This document shows, one piece after another, positions 12,326-22,763 of a DNA stretch of 64,000 bases. Origin of the DNA: Capillidium heterosporum (taxonomy: Eukaryota > Entomophthoromycota > Entomophthoromycetes > Entomophthorales > Capillidiaceae); the NCBI GenBank assembly GCA_016630905.1, contig WBMQ01000005.1, positions 248,001-312,000 of the forward strand, read 5' to 3'. Both the position numbers and the translations under genes were made by a program. Below the pieces are notes generated by a model. It searched no databases. It was not told the DNA's origin and worked only from the letters and a program-made list of their open reading frames with translations. Position 1 is the first letter of the stretch. Each line of letters opens with the position of its first letter.

Positions 12326-13261
12326 ATGACCAACGAACTGAACCCCAACCTAAACCGAAGTAGCAGCTCTGGTAGCACTACCGGTAGGACAAGTCTAAGT
12401 ACAGCTCCCTTAGGTGAGAGGCCTAGCTTCAGTGTATCGCAGAGCACTTTAGCCAAGGGGCACTTCAACTTCACGCCAATGGATATTACCAACGATAGCC
12501 TCAACGCCAACTCTAGGGACAAGTTTAGTATGCGTTACGCCCCCCTTGGCCCCGAATTCCATCTACTATCCAATGCCAAAGGTATAAATTTGGCGTCAGT
12601 CCAGTTCTACAACAAGGACAACTCAAGTACACGAACCTGCTACAAGCTGGAGCTTCCAACGTCATCGGGTATACCTTGGAGCTATAGGGGCGTAGAGATG
12701 ATCTCTGACTACATTGATAACCAACGCCTACCTATTTTGAGAGTACAGGACAGTGATGGAACTTACAACCAGTTCCGGTGGACAATCCACCACAATGAAA
12801 ACTTGAACGAAGAGGAGCCTGTACTTGGCCTCATCAACGTCGAGCAACCAACCGTCTTAATAGCTTCCTACCAGCTAGACTCCAAAGTACTCCCTCCAAG
12901 AACTAGCTTGCTAGCGTTCCGTGAGGCAGCCACTATAAAATCTTCAGACTTGCAACACAAATATTGGAAGCAGGAGGACCTAGTCCTATTTACCCTATTC
13001 CTATCATCCATCCTGTCGACCATAGATACATCCAACTTATCGGAAACTTTACACCCTTACGAGACACCCATCCTAAGTCTAAACGCCTCTCGTACCAACT
13101 CGACTAGCTCCCACAAGTCCCATCATAGTCTTTTATCCGACCAGTTCGACTTGGAGAATCTACCAATTCCCCACCTCAGCTCCAAGAAGAGTGCCGAGAC
13201 ATTGACTACCATGATGTCTATAGCTATGGTAGCTAATGGGGGCAGTGATCATTTGTGGTAA
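12326..13261 (+). CDS. Tubby-like beta-barrel family protein, copy 2 (function unknown)
   Basis: An intronless gene of 311 aa with an ATG start. The core (about 60-235) aligns by eye with the 6431 gene: MRYAPLGPEFHLL matches LRYKPFRESTFSL, followed by NAKGINLASV matching TAQGLDLAIV. The hydrophobic helix DLVLFTLFLSSILSTI lies near 221-236. Unlike its paralogues it has a Ser/Thr-rich, low-complexity N-terminus and a Ser/His-rich tail of about 75 residues after the helix, both likely disordered. C-ending codons are common, as in the other clear genes here and unlike the spacer. The gene is divergent from the 6431 paralogue. It is fungal and lineage-specific in appearance, with no predicted reaction. 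Confidence 0.62.
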   Translation: MTNELNPNLNRSSSSGSTTGRTSLSTAPLGERPSFSVSQSTLAKGHFNFTPMDITNDSLNANSRDKFSMRYAPLGPEFHLLSNAKGINLASVQFYNKDNSSTRTCYKLELPTSSGIPWSYRGVEMISDYIDNQRLPILRVQDSDGTYNQFRWTIHHNENLNEEEPVLGLINVEQPTVLIASYQLDSKVLPPRTSLLAFREAATIKSSDLQHKYWKQEDLVLFTLFLSSILSTIDTSNLSETLHPYETPILSLNASRTNSTSSHKSHHSLLSDQFDLENLPIPHLSSKKSAETLTTMMSIAMVANGGSDHLW

Positions 13262-15235
13262 TTTCCAACTTTTCAAAAAGTTTCGGTGGCCCACAGCTCC
13301 TTTAGGTCATATCGAACAACTGTATATTTAATCTCTGCTACTTTTCTCTAACCAAACTATTTGCCCTCCTAATAAATAAAATCATATGTTTTATTAATGT
13401 AATTTTTTTCCTATTTCAATCCAACAATTCATTTCATATAGTGGCACTAAAGTTAACTATATTTAGTTGGGATATATGAAAAGCAGTTAGTACAGAATAG
13501 TAATTTGAATTTTATATAAAGTGTGGTAGGGAGTCGTTGCAAAAGGAAATGATCCTAGAGTTTACCCCAGGTCGATATTGTAATGAAGTTTGAAAGAAGT
13601 TGGAATAGGAACTTTATACCACACTAAAGTAAATTGAGTAATTTTTGGTACTATAATTATGCTTTGAAAATAGGTTTCGAGACCCTCAAACTTTCAATAT
13701 ATTTTCTAAAACTCGCCTACCACTAGATATGGTTCTGCTGCTACAAGCTTGCCTACTATGAGTCTAAAAGTCTTTAGATCCATTTATTAGCAACCCTTTC
13801 AATATATTGTCAAGTAGCAAATCAAACCCAAATAAATGAAGATGAAAGTTTGATTGCATCGAAAAGATGCTAGAAGCCAAACTGCTATACCATGATAGAG
13901 CCTCAATTTTGCTTTAATATTTAATATTTGATTTAGCTATATAGAGCATACTAATTATAGAAGTTATAGACAATGGTAAATAGTTCAACTTCGTGACTGT
14001 TGAAGCGTAACTTTATTTGTATGGGATTAGTAAATATGGCTAAATATAAAGTTGAGGTTGAAAAAATATCTTTCCCCATCATATAATTGAAATAAAAGGG
14101 CGAAATGATGGAGTTTTGCCTTTGAAAAAGCAAACAATAACATCGAGTCAGAAGTTATCATCGATCAAGTAGAAGTGATGATTGGGTTGCCATCAAGTTT
14201 TTACAAACTCTGAAGGTAGACCTAGAAGGCGTAAAGCTATATCTAAAAAGCCTATATAGGATAATCGTTAATTAATATTTATGTGCTTTTTTACTAATAG
14301 TATGGCAAAAGTATCGACAACTTTAAACCAGTTCTTTAACAACTTGTACTTATAACTTTGCCAATTCCTATCTCTAAATTTTTTTGGATATTTATCATTT
14401 CTTTTGTAAAAGTTTCAAATTACATTGTAGAGAATTCCAAATTTTAAATCAAAGTACTGTATTAATTACAAGAAATGGAAATTCTATAAGCAAGTTTTTA
14501 AAGTAAAACTTACACCATTTTATTTCTAGTAGTTAGTACACTTTTAGCCAACTTTAGCAAATTGAATCAACACAGTTTTCAAAATGCGACAAAAGCACAA
14601 AGGTGTTGGTTAGGTTCAAACGATAAATTCCGTATACAGCCAGGTTTCTTGAAAACCATACAGTTGCTTTTAAAGGATAGCAACTCCAAATTACTAGCTT
14701 CAGCCTACATCACCCCTAGTAAACTTCCAGCAATCGATTCAAACTGCAATTTGATTAAAAGTTAAACACTGTCCTAGTATCACTTTGAAACCTATAATTC
14801 CAAGGTTACCAATGTTTTAACTTCAAAGGATTAGTATACAATCTAAAGTAGCTGTAAATAATAAACCATTTGAGTAGTACAACAGGTAAAGCATGTCAAA
14901 CCTGTAACTTGCTCCCAAAAACCCATCCATTTCAAATACAAATAGTATGAAGAGTAAACTAATCGACATACGATAAGTTCATATAAAAACATACATTTCA
15001 TTTGATAATAAGTAAAGAAATAATATAAACATAAGTACAATTCTCATTACCGATGAACGTTCCGTTGCCATAGCTAAAGTTAGAAAATGTTGAACTATAA
15101 AGCTATGTTGTTTAATTACATTTATGAAAAGTCTAAAAGCTAAATTTACAGAGTTTACTAAATTCAAAGACCTATTTGGATAGTTATGCTATAATTGAAT
15201 GCTCGCTTCATCAACTTTCTTCATCCAAATAACTA
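13262..15235. other. 2 kb spacer
   Basis: AATAAA-type polyadenylation signals (near 13371) follow the tubby-like gene. A 67-codon open frame without Met (14562-14765, plus) has plausible amino-acid content but no start or known domain. Nothing else is supported. Confidence 0.35.
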
Positions 15236-16128
15236 CTAAGTCCATTTAGAGTCTTCAACAAGCTCATCAAGTTGTTTGAGGTCGGGATTAGTTATTAACG
15301 AAACCTAGCTCAAAAAGTTGGATTAGGTTATCAGCTACTTGAGGTAGTTTTACCACTTACTGAGATCAAAGTGCCTATTTAAAAAACTAAAAAAGTAGAT
15401 AAGTACTTTGAAATATATATAGAACTTACGAAATATATAAACAAAAGTTATTTACAAAAGGTTAATAAAAGATGGAAAACTAGAAACTAAAGTTTACCGT
15501 CGGAGTTGATCTAATAAATAAATTAAAAAATATGACAGAAAATAAAAGAGTACCGGTTGATAGTTAGCCTCGAAATTTAAAACCTTGCTAACTTGTAACA
15601 CTTTAACTGCCAACTTAGGTAATACTACTTCGCGGTCCTTTTCCTTTGTTTATAAAAAAGTACATTTAAACAAACCAAAATCAACAAAATAAGCTTACTT
15701 TTTCAAGTGGCAGAAATCCATCATTCTCATAAGTTGTTAAATATTCTTTAAACTGCTGGTTTTTAGTCGATAGCTATATGAAGTTTAAAAATAAAGGTTA
15801 AAGGTTGTTTTCAAATAAAATGTACGCGAGAAATGAAAGCATTTTTACTAAACTCTTTGTTAAGTTTTCCACATCGTTCCAACTCCCAAGCTGGCTATTA
15901 TATAAAAACAAAAAAATCATTTAGAAATGCATATCTTTAAAAAGTTAAAAGTATCTTACTGGAAATTCTTCAAGTGAAACTTCAACTTCCTCATCAATTA
16001 AATTGGAAAATTGACTTTTGGATCGATCTGTAGTTATTTCCAATGGGAAGTAGAAAGGTTGAGTTTTTCCAATCTACTTAGTTTAATAGCTATACTATTT
16101 TCAATGAAAAGGTTACTTGGTTTGTCAT
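15236..16128 (-). CDS. Eight-exon gene, unknown 151-aa protein
   Basis: No exon is longer than 38 codons, so the gene is invisible as an ORF. Exons on the minus strand are 16117-16128, 15960-16073, 15826-15894, 15699-15773, 15554-15643, 15498-15510, 15361-15374 and 15236-15304. All seven introns (43, 65, 52, 55, 43, 123 and 56 nt) begin GT and end AG, with donors GTAACC, GTAAGA, GTACAT, GTAAGC, GTACTC, GTAAAC and GTAAGT. The frame stays open across all junctions, which is hard to get by chance. The product is acidic and hydrophilic, starts MTNQIGKTQPFYFPLE and ends DELVEDSKWT. No signal peptide, membrane segment or known domain is seen. The first exon codes only four residues, so the true start may lie farther upstream. 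The two 13-14-nt micro-exons are the least certain parts. Confidence 0.62.
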
Positions 16129-17847
16129 TTTACAATACTAAATAAAACGGTTTATAAATTGAAACCTTGTCGTTGATATCTTGAACTTTATGTTTCGTAG
16201 GCTTTTGATATTAGTCTTAAAACTTTCCTTATTCCTGTTCTCATTTTGAAACTGAAAACTTACAAAAGCCAACCAAAGTTATAGAAAGGAAACTAGCATA
16301 TAATATTATTGGAGATCTCCAACTTTGTCTTAACTCCATCACAGTTTCCAAAATTTAGAATTAAAATCCAAAAGAACTTAATACTTCAACTGTAAATTTT
16401 GATTGGTAGACTAAATATACTTTCCACCCAATACTATAAATTTGAAAAGTACAACCAAAATTTAGCTATAATGTACAAATTTCATCAAATTAGAAGTGAA
16501 AGAAATTAATCCTGCTAGGAATTACTTCCAAATCCTTAATGATATTATAAGAGCTATAGTACTATTTTACTACTATACAAGTAATTTCAATCTTCTAAAC
16601 TTTTTGCTCCAACTACTAGATATTGATAAAACCTAGCGGAAATTAGATAGTATATAGAGGAGTCTTAAGTTCTGTGACAAAAGTAAACTTATATTAAAAT
16701 CTAGAATAGCTTTAGATATATAATCCACTTAAATAATCTTTGATGTAATATCAAATTTAAAACTTGCAAAAGTTTATATATGTAAATCAAGTTAACATGA
16801 GTCGAATAAAGTAGAGTATATTTGAGAACATAGCTTAGCTTTTAATTAGTTACCTATAATATAACTAGATCTATAAAAATATACAGTTATATTCCAATAG
16901 TCAAACCGTCCTCTATCAGTTTAAATTATAGTAACATATACCTACCTTTACTATAAAGTACAAGGATTTGTAATTAATATAGTATGCCTCTAAATAGGAT
17001 ATTACATTTAGATATATTGTTTAACATGTAAGAGTTTGCTGTTTACAAAGTACAAGTTAAAGCTATTACCGTCTCTAAATAAGTTCCCTAATTTAATATT
17101 TTTGAATACTTAAATAAGAATTTTATTTTGGAACAAATAGTGTAAAATTGAACTCAGTTCCTTTTAAACCGGCAGTTTCATCATTGTAAGCGCAAAGCAG
17201 TTCTAATGGAGCTGTGTTTATCTTTCAACCTATTCTATTTGCAAACATTGTGCTTCACTTATCAGGTTGAGGACTACTCATTTAATATAAAAAATTTACA
17301 AAGATATATTTAATTGAAGTAATCCATTTTAAACTATTTTTAATATCGATTATAATTTCGTTCCGTAAAACTATGTGACCATACTTAAACTAAACTTAAA
17401 TATGGTCACTCAGTTTTTCTGAACCAAACAATACGCTTAATTTCACTCACAAATGCTTCAAGTTGGAGCCAAGTAACTGTATGTGTCTGAATGTAAAGTG
17501 CAGGTTGTTCAATGCAACTCAAAATTTTAAATGTAGTGTTGTAAATGCAATCATATCAGATGTCTAACTATAGGTATAGATTAAACGACTTTTGTATTGA
17601 AGTAAATGGCTCTATCTACATATACTAAAACTATAATATATAAAGTGTGCTATCTTGGTTAAATCGGAATATACCTCTCAGTTTTCTTTAATAGATCCTC
17701 GCAGATAGAATAGTCAACCAACTCAGTAGATTTCCTATTCCTTGATCAACCCAAAACTAATAGTACTGCTAACTGCAACAAAGTTAGATAAAAGAATTCT
17801 CAACTTCTCAAGCTAATTCCAATACAAAGCTATGCCTCATTTTTACT
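16129..17847. other. AT-rich spacer
   Basis: I see no gene or RNA. Its right end carries the first copy of the upstream element shared with the BP74-like genes. Confidence 0.35.
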
Positions 17848-17888
17848 TTGCCTTTAGTTGCATTTTGACGGTGCTTAAGATTTTCACT
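17848..17888 (+). repeat. Upstream element copy, before BP74-like relic C
   Basis: This carries the CCTTTAGTTGCATTTTGA core followed by GATTTTCACT, the same element found twice before each BP74-like gene B copy. It lies about 125 bp before the ATG of relic C. Confidence 0.55.
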
Positions 17889-18012
17889 AAAAATATTTTA
17901 TCATTTAAATGAAAGCTATAAACATGAATTTGAAATAAGCTTTACAAGCAAGTATTGTAAAAATAGGTACGACTGAAGACTAAAAACTAACAAAGAATAC
18001 AGCACTGCATCT

Positions 18013-18372
18013 ATGAAGCTCAGCATCCCAATCCTACTAACCTCAACCTATCACTGCCTTTTTTGCCTTCAACAATTAGGTAAATAGTGACGAGTTTGTC
18101 ATAAAACTGATAAATTCCAAGCTTATATAGCACACTCACAACATATTGGATAGGAACAAAGTCTTTGATTTCATGGAGGCCTACATCCTTAGTACCATCA
18201 TCAAGGGTAAAAAGAACTACAATACCAAGCTTTTTTCCAATCTATCAAAGTGTGCAACATTACTACCAAGTACGTCAAAGAGCATCTGGATGCAGTAGGT
18301 AGCTCTTTCTTATCTGAGAATAGGTGGTGCCCTTGAGAGTCCAAGTTAACAAGAGAGATTCAAAAATACTAG
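18013..18372 (+). pseudogene. Decayed BP74-like secreted protein gene (relic C)
   Basis: It begins ATGAAGCTC like gene B at 20279. Translated pieces in different frames match the family (DEFVIKL..SKLI near the middle, and the C-terminal WCP region). Several stops and frame changes prevent a continuous product. The upstream element is preserved, so this was once a full gene of the cluster. It lies tail-to-tail with gene A. A comparable relic (35723-36110) sits at the matching place in the inverted copy of the cluster. Confidence 0.7.
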
Positions 18373-18793
18373 TATTCTGGATGAAATGTTTTCGACTCCT
18401 TCCACTCCGTTTCTTGTTATCCAATGTATTGATGTAGGTAATAGGCAATAACAATAAACTAATATATATTTATAAATTTTCTAGTTAATATAATTTCAAC
18501 TATATACAGCATTTTATTTATAAGCATTATTTAATCTATAAAAACGAATTGAAGGAATATGTTCAAGTTAGAGTTTTTAATAATAACACGAATATACTTG
18601 TGCTTTCTAATAGTTATTGAACACATGTCTAAATTCTTGATTTGAACTTGTTCAAACATATGTTATATCGAATTGAACCGAATATATATATAGTTTACTA
18701 TATATTGTATTTTAATACTATGGTACCATCTCAGCGATATAAAAAGTTTAAAATAGGGAGTTATGGGAGAAGAGATATAAACTCGATTATAAG
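18373..18793. other. Spacer between relic C and gene A
   Basis: AT-rich with no feature apart from the 3' flanks of both genes. Confidence 0.4.
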
Positions 18794-19182
18794 CTATTTA
18801 TATTTCCTAACCTCGTTCACCAACTTGGAGGTCCAAGGACACCAGAAATGACCAGGTAAAAATGCACCACCAGCTTCGTCAAGGTGATCTTCGACGTATG
18901 CTATACTTGCATCACATACCTCGATAGCATGATCAAAAACCGTATATCTGACAAGTGGAAGGACCATTCTGGGTTGTACTTTGCTTGTCTTTTGACGATC
19001 TTACCCATGATATGTGGTTCGTTGGTAGTCTTGTGGCTTAATAGATCTCTGGCGTGCTTTATAAGCTTGGAATCTGTCAGTTTGATTACAAATTGGGAAT
19101 GTGTGTCGTCGGTGAAGGTGAAGTGAGCGACTTCGCTGTAGTAAGAGGATGCTAACAGCAGTAGAAGTGGATACGGGCGCAT
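18794..19182 (-). pseudogene. BP74-like secreted protein gene A, frame-disrupted
   Basis: The first frame, from the ATG at 19182, gives a signal peptide (MRPYPLLLLLASSYYS) and the first two thirds of the BP74-like domain ([36 protein letters not shown]) before stopping at 18901. The remaining family signature ([29 protein letters not shown]) continues in another frame to a stop at 18794. The change of frame near 18920-18930 also exists in the copy at 35072, so it predates the duplication or was spread by gene conversion. Downstream codons still differ largely at third positions between copies, so the loss may be recent, or some frame-bypass may occur; the sequence cannot decide. Confidence 0.7.
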
Positions 19183-19237
19183 ATTCTTTGATAACTATAC
19201 TTTAGCTTATTTTCTTTTGCTATCTGTACTCTACCTG

Positions 19238-19245
19238 TTTATATA
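19238..19245 (-). promoter_or_regulatory. TATA box of gene A
   Basis: TATATAAA on the minus strand, 56-63 bp before the ATG at 19182. It is conserved at the duplicate (35009-35016). Confidence 0.55.
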
Positions 19246-20000
19246 GTTTAATTCAAGCTTCAATCCATTTAGAACCTTCTCCAGATAGAATTAGACTAGT
19301 GTTTTGATCACTTTTACCTATAAACCTAAATCCACCCAAAGTATCTCCTATTTACATTTAGACAAAACTATGCCCCCTTATTCATATATTTATGACAACA
19401 CATGCAAATATTACCAAATATAAATATTGGGTCATAGCTTTCACCACCTTCGCCATTTTTTACTATTAACTCTATATCAGTTATTGTCTACAATCTTTTA
19501 TCCTCATATATATATTTGATGAGGTGGTTGCCAACTATCATTTAAGCTAGATTCAAGTTAGTGTGACTCAGTCACAATGTTCAAAATGCAAGTAAATCAT
19601 AATATTCACACAAAAATTCATTAACAATATTGGATTAGAAGGTGGCATAGTATATTTTTCTGTGAATGAACTTAAATCAAAACTAAATGTATTTATCTTT
19701 ATTTTGAGACGGTCTAAGTGATGCAAAGCTTAGCTTTGTGCCATAGTTGGTGAGTTATAGGAGCTGTTAAATGAAGACCTGTTTATTGAAATAATATTAC
19801 TCAGCTTTACTAGGCCGAGTAGTATATTGTAGACGAAATCAGGTCTCAAACTATTACCTTTAGATCTTTTTTATTACCAATATATATTTAGCACAAGTAA
19901 TTCCATTAAAATGTATCAAAACTATAGAGAATTATAATGAAAGTTTACATTAAATCGAAATTTATTTATTATAATGCAAAGCCATAATCTACCACCTATT

Positions 20001-20034
20001 ATGCCTTTAATTGCATTTCGATGGAACAGATATA
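20001..20034 (+). repeat. Upstream element, distal copy before gene B
   Basis: ATGCCTTTAATTGCATTTCG and following bases, a diverged copy of the element at 20109. The pair is also present upstream of B'. Confidence 0.5.
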
Positions 20035-20108
20035 TTTTTTACCAACTACCTTCTACATGTAGATAAAGACTGCACCTGCATGTTTGAAGCCATAATTCGT
20101 CGTCTACC

Positions 20109-20150
20109 ATGCCTTTAGTCGCATTTTGATGGAGCAGAAAGATTTTCACT
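20109..20150 (+). repeat. Upstream element, proximal copy before gene B
   Basis: CCTTTAGTCGCATTTTGATG followed by GATTTTCACT, about 75 bp before the TATA box of gene B. It is conserved at 34060-34101 (minus) and 17848-17888. Confidence 0.55.
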
Positions 20151-20223
20151 AAATTATTGTAAACACTTTAATGAGATGCTATAATTATATATATGAAACT
20201 GTCACTTTTGATCATTATTACTG

Positions 20224-20231
20224 TATAAATA
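20224..20231 (+). promoter_or_regulatory. TATA box of gene B
   Basis: TATAAATA, 55 bp before the ATG at 20279. The same sequence and spacing occur at B'. Confidence 0.6.
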
Positions 20232-20278
20232 GGAGTAGCAGAAGTCTAAAAGTCGATACAATTTACAATTTTACAACT

Positions 20279-20662
20279 ATGAAGCTCAACCTCTTACTAC
20301 TACTAGCCTCAGCCTACAACTGTGCCTTCTTCGCCTTCAACGACGGTAACGCCGGAAGCCGCGAGTTCATATTTGAGTTGACCGATCCCAAGCTCATACA
20401 GCACGCTCGCAACATCCTGAGTGGGAATGAAACCATGGAAACCCACGTTACTGGCACTATCGTCAAGGGTAAGAAGCAGTACAATCCAAAGTGGACCTTT
20501 CACCTTACTGACATCAGTTTCTTTTTCATGAGTATCGAGGTATGTGACGCTGCCATCCAGTACGTTGAAGATAATCTGGATGAAGTGGGAGGAGCGTTCT
20601 TACCCAACAACTTTTGGTGCCCTTGGTTATCCAAGTTGACCAAGGAGGTGAGGAGATACTGA
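20279..20662 (+). CDS. Secreted BP74-N / 'calmodulin-binding protein'-like protein, gene B
   Basis: Intronless, 127 aa. The ATG at 20279 is preferred to the longer frame from 20171 because it follows the TATA box by 55 bp and begins a clean signal peptide (MKLNLLLLLASAYNCAFFAF). The mature domain carries FIFELTDPKLIQHARNILSG (about 29-48), ETHVTGTIV, YNPKWTFHL, FFFMSIEVCDAAIQYVED and GGAFLPNNFWCPW near the C-terminus. From memory, this ordered motif set belongs to a family in Streptomyces and myxobacteria (often annotated calmodulin-binding protein) and to the N-terminal domain of Dictyostelium BP74. Two Cys, in EVCDA and FWCPW, could form a disulfide in the secreted protein. It is divergent from gene A, with an 80-90% identical inverted copy at 33548. 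The molecular function is unknown to me. Confidence 0.75.
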   Translation: MKLNLLLLLASAYNCAFFAFNDGNAGSREFIFELTDPKLIQHARNILSGNETMETHVTGTIVKGKKQYNPKWTFHLTDISFFFMSIEVCDAAIQYVEDNLDEVGGAFLPNNFWCPWLSKLTKEVRRY

Positions 20663-21318
20663 TCCGCTTTTGGAGTATTAGTTTTTTATACTAAGTTTCC
20701 TATTTTTTATCTTTAAGCGTATTATAATAAACATGCTTTTCTTAACCTAGGTTCAATATTTTAAAAAGCATATGCAACTATAGATAATTTATTAAAGCTA
20801 TCTAGCATTTTTAGACATTTTATTGGTTTTAAATTGGCAGAGAAGGTATAAAGTTCAGAAGTGTACCTTTAGATTCAATTAATGATGGAGTCATAATGAG
20901 GGTATATGAAGGGATAAATCGAGAAAATAAAACCAATACCTACCACTATATTGGTAACATCAATCGCCCAAAGAAAGTAAGTCCGAAGAGCAATGAAGAA
21001 AGTCAGGGAAATAGTAAGCTGAGAGTGGAAAACTCAGTCCATATAGTAGCGCTATTCTGATAAACAAAGAGATTTGCTAAGAAAAAGGCTTTATTTGAAG
21101 ATTAGAAAACAGCTATGGCTAAGGAATAGGATCAGGAGATGAGTAACAGCTAGGAGTAGCGAGGTAGAGCGTTTTCAAGATATGAGCTTTTGGTAGAAAT
21201 CAAAGGACTTAAATACCTGATATTTTACAGTATTTAGACTAGTCATAGGTTTATCCATCTTCATATTTAAGTTGTTGATGAGGTTCTGATTATTGGAATT
21301 ACAGTATCAGGTGCTATA
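20663..21318. other. Spacer between gene B and old LTR
   Basis: The first 60 bases are shared with the B' downstream region. The remainder has a purine-rich stretch (about 20930-21200) without a usable frame. Confidence 0.35.
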
Positions 21319-22052
21319 TGTAACGAAACCTCAGAAGACTTCTCCAGAGAATCAACTTGACAATCCTTCCAGCTGGTCAAACTCTAGCTCCAAAGCATGC
21401 ACTAGTAATGTGAGTTGAGATAGTATTATCTTATAGAATCCGAAACTCAATCACTTTATTTCTTATATCCCGTCGATTATTTTGTGAGCTGCAACATTTT
21501 ATGAATATATTATCCTGGCATATCTTCAAGGTATGGTGAATAAAAACTGTTTTCTTAACGGTGCACTTGCTATCGATATCTTCAACCCTCTGCCTACCTC
21601 TACTCCTTACTCTGTATAAACCCTCTGACTTGTGTAACTTTTAGATGTGACTATTTCACAATAAAGATTCGATTTTCCTTTATACTATAATCACTATACA
21701 CTTTCCGATACCTTTTAGTACCGACATCTTGTAGACTGAATTAACAGACTTAGAATTGGGATTAACATTATAGTAGGTTAAATTAAAGTCACCTATAAGT
21801 AGGATTAAAGTATACTATATTAAATTAAGAGTTGGTAGAACTCCGAATCTCGATGGAACATTGTCGCATTCCTTGGTCTCATCACGACTGCTGCTTCATT
21901 CGTCTTTATAAAGCGCCCCTGAGTCCAGATTGCACTTAAAGTATCGGCTGTCAAAGCAATGGCCTTAAGCTCTCTCAGTTTTATTAGTGTGATCACTACT
22001 ACGTTGGCTTATCTCAAACCGACCCCAGTATCCCTCTAGAGACTTCCCTACA
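21319..22052 (+). mobile_element. Old LTR copy, decayed (LTR retrotransposon kin)
   Basis: It is homologous over most of its length to the solo LTR at 54232-55132, in opposite orientation. It begins TGTAAC and ends CTACA, with an internal TATA-like sequence and an AATAAAG polyadenylation-like signal in the LTR order. It is shorter than its relative, which holds an extra block of roughly 150 bp. The flanking bases do not form a visible target-site duplication. No internal retrotransposon region is attached. By divergence it looks old; whether Copia or Gypsy cannot be told from the LTR. Confidence 0.65.
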
Positions 22053-22426
22053 CTCCCTATCTAAGTTTTTTATCTTTAAGCTATTAGGTATTATAAACTT
22101 GTGAAACACTTGAAAATTTCCTTAACAAATAGCTAATATTTGAGAACCGTACATGGCGAATATAAACTATACAATTATACGTGATGTCCCCTAGCAAAGC
22201 TATTAAAGTATTCCTAATTTTGAACTTCACTGCTCTATAAATTAATATTTGAATATATATAGCAATTGTATACCTCTATGTTGCTGTAATAGCCCCTGAA
22301 AATTGCAAGGTACGGCAATGTAAACCTAATTTGAAAGGTAGATACTAGCTTATATGTACTATATTTGGATTTATACTTCAATGTTTAACAATGGTCTAGA
22401 TCGTAGACCAGGTGTACGTTTTCAAA

Positions 22427-22763
22427 ATGTTTCGATACCTTACCTCATTTTTCGTAAAAAGTTTGTATCCAAAACGCTTATTCTCAACTCAAAGCTATTT
22501 TATCTCCTAAGTTCAAGAATAAAACCTATAGTTTCAAGACTAGACTTGAAGCTAAAAATAGAAAATTTTCTAGAGAGGAATTGAAAAAGCTGGCAAAAAA
22601 TCATCAATGCATTGATTGTATTTTTCATAAAGAAATAGGCGAGGACAAATTTCCTTATAAGGGAAAAAGGCAGGTTGTATATACAAAGGAATGCTTTTCT
22701 TTGATGTATGTACTAGACTTAGCCCATCGATCCAACGATCAGGTATCAGATCCGTACATTTAA
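22427..22763 (+). pseudogene. Possible gene or gene relic of unknown family
   Basis: An ATG at 22427 opens a short frame (to 22510) resembling a mitochondrial presequence (MFRYLTSFF, PKRLFSTQ). An overlapping frame from about 22458 to 22763 has strong coding character (REELKKLAKNHQCID, FHKEIGEDKFPYKGKRQ). A 58-nt GT-AG intron could bridge the two, but its donor (GTAAAA) is weak; alternatively the locus is a relic. I do not recognise the protein. Confidence 0.3.

Larger units (their letters stand above)
19183..20278. promoter_or_regulatory. Shared divergent promoter region of BP74-like genes A and B
   Basis: About 1.1 kb separates head-to-head genes A (minus) and B (plus). It is conserved, in inverse orientation, with 33932-35071 between A' and B', so the duplication carried the whole regulatory region. 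It contains a TATATAAA box for A (19238-19245, minus), a TATAAATA box for B (20224-20231) and two copies of the upstream element. Confidence 0.6.

Noticed and set aside
12292-12522. Minus-strand ORF overlapping the start of tubby-like copy 2
   Set aside because: Antisense to a well-supported gene, low-complexity Leu/Val content, no start context.
14562-14765. 67-codon plus-strand open frame
   Set aside because: It has no Met, no promoter and no recognised domain; the faint likeness to the tubby-like core is not enough.
20171-20278. N-terminal extension of gene B from 20171
   Set aside because: It would place the TATA box inside the coding region and bury the signal peptide.
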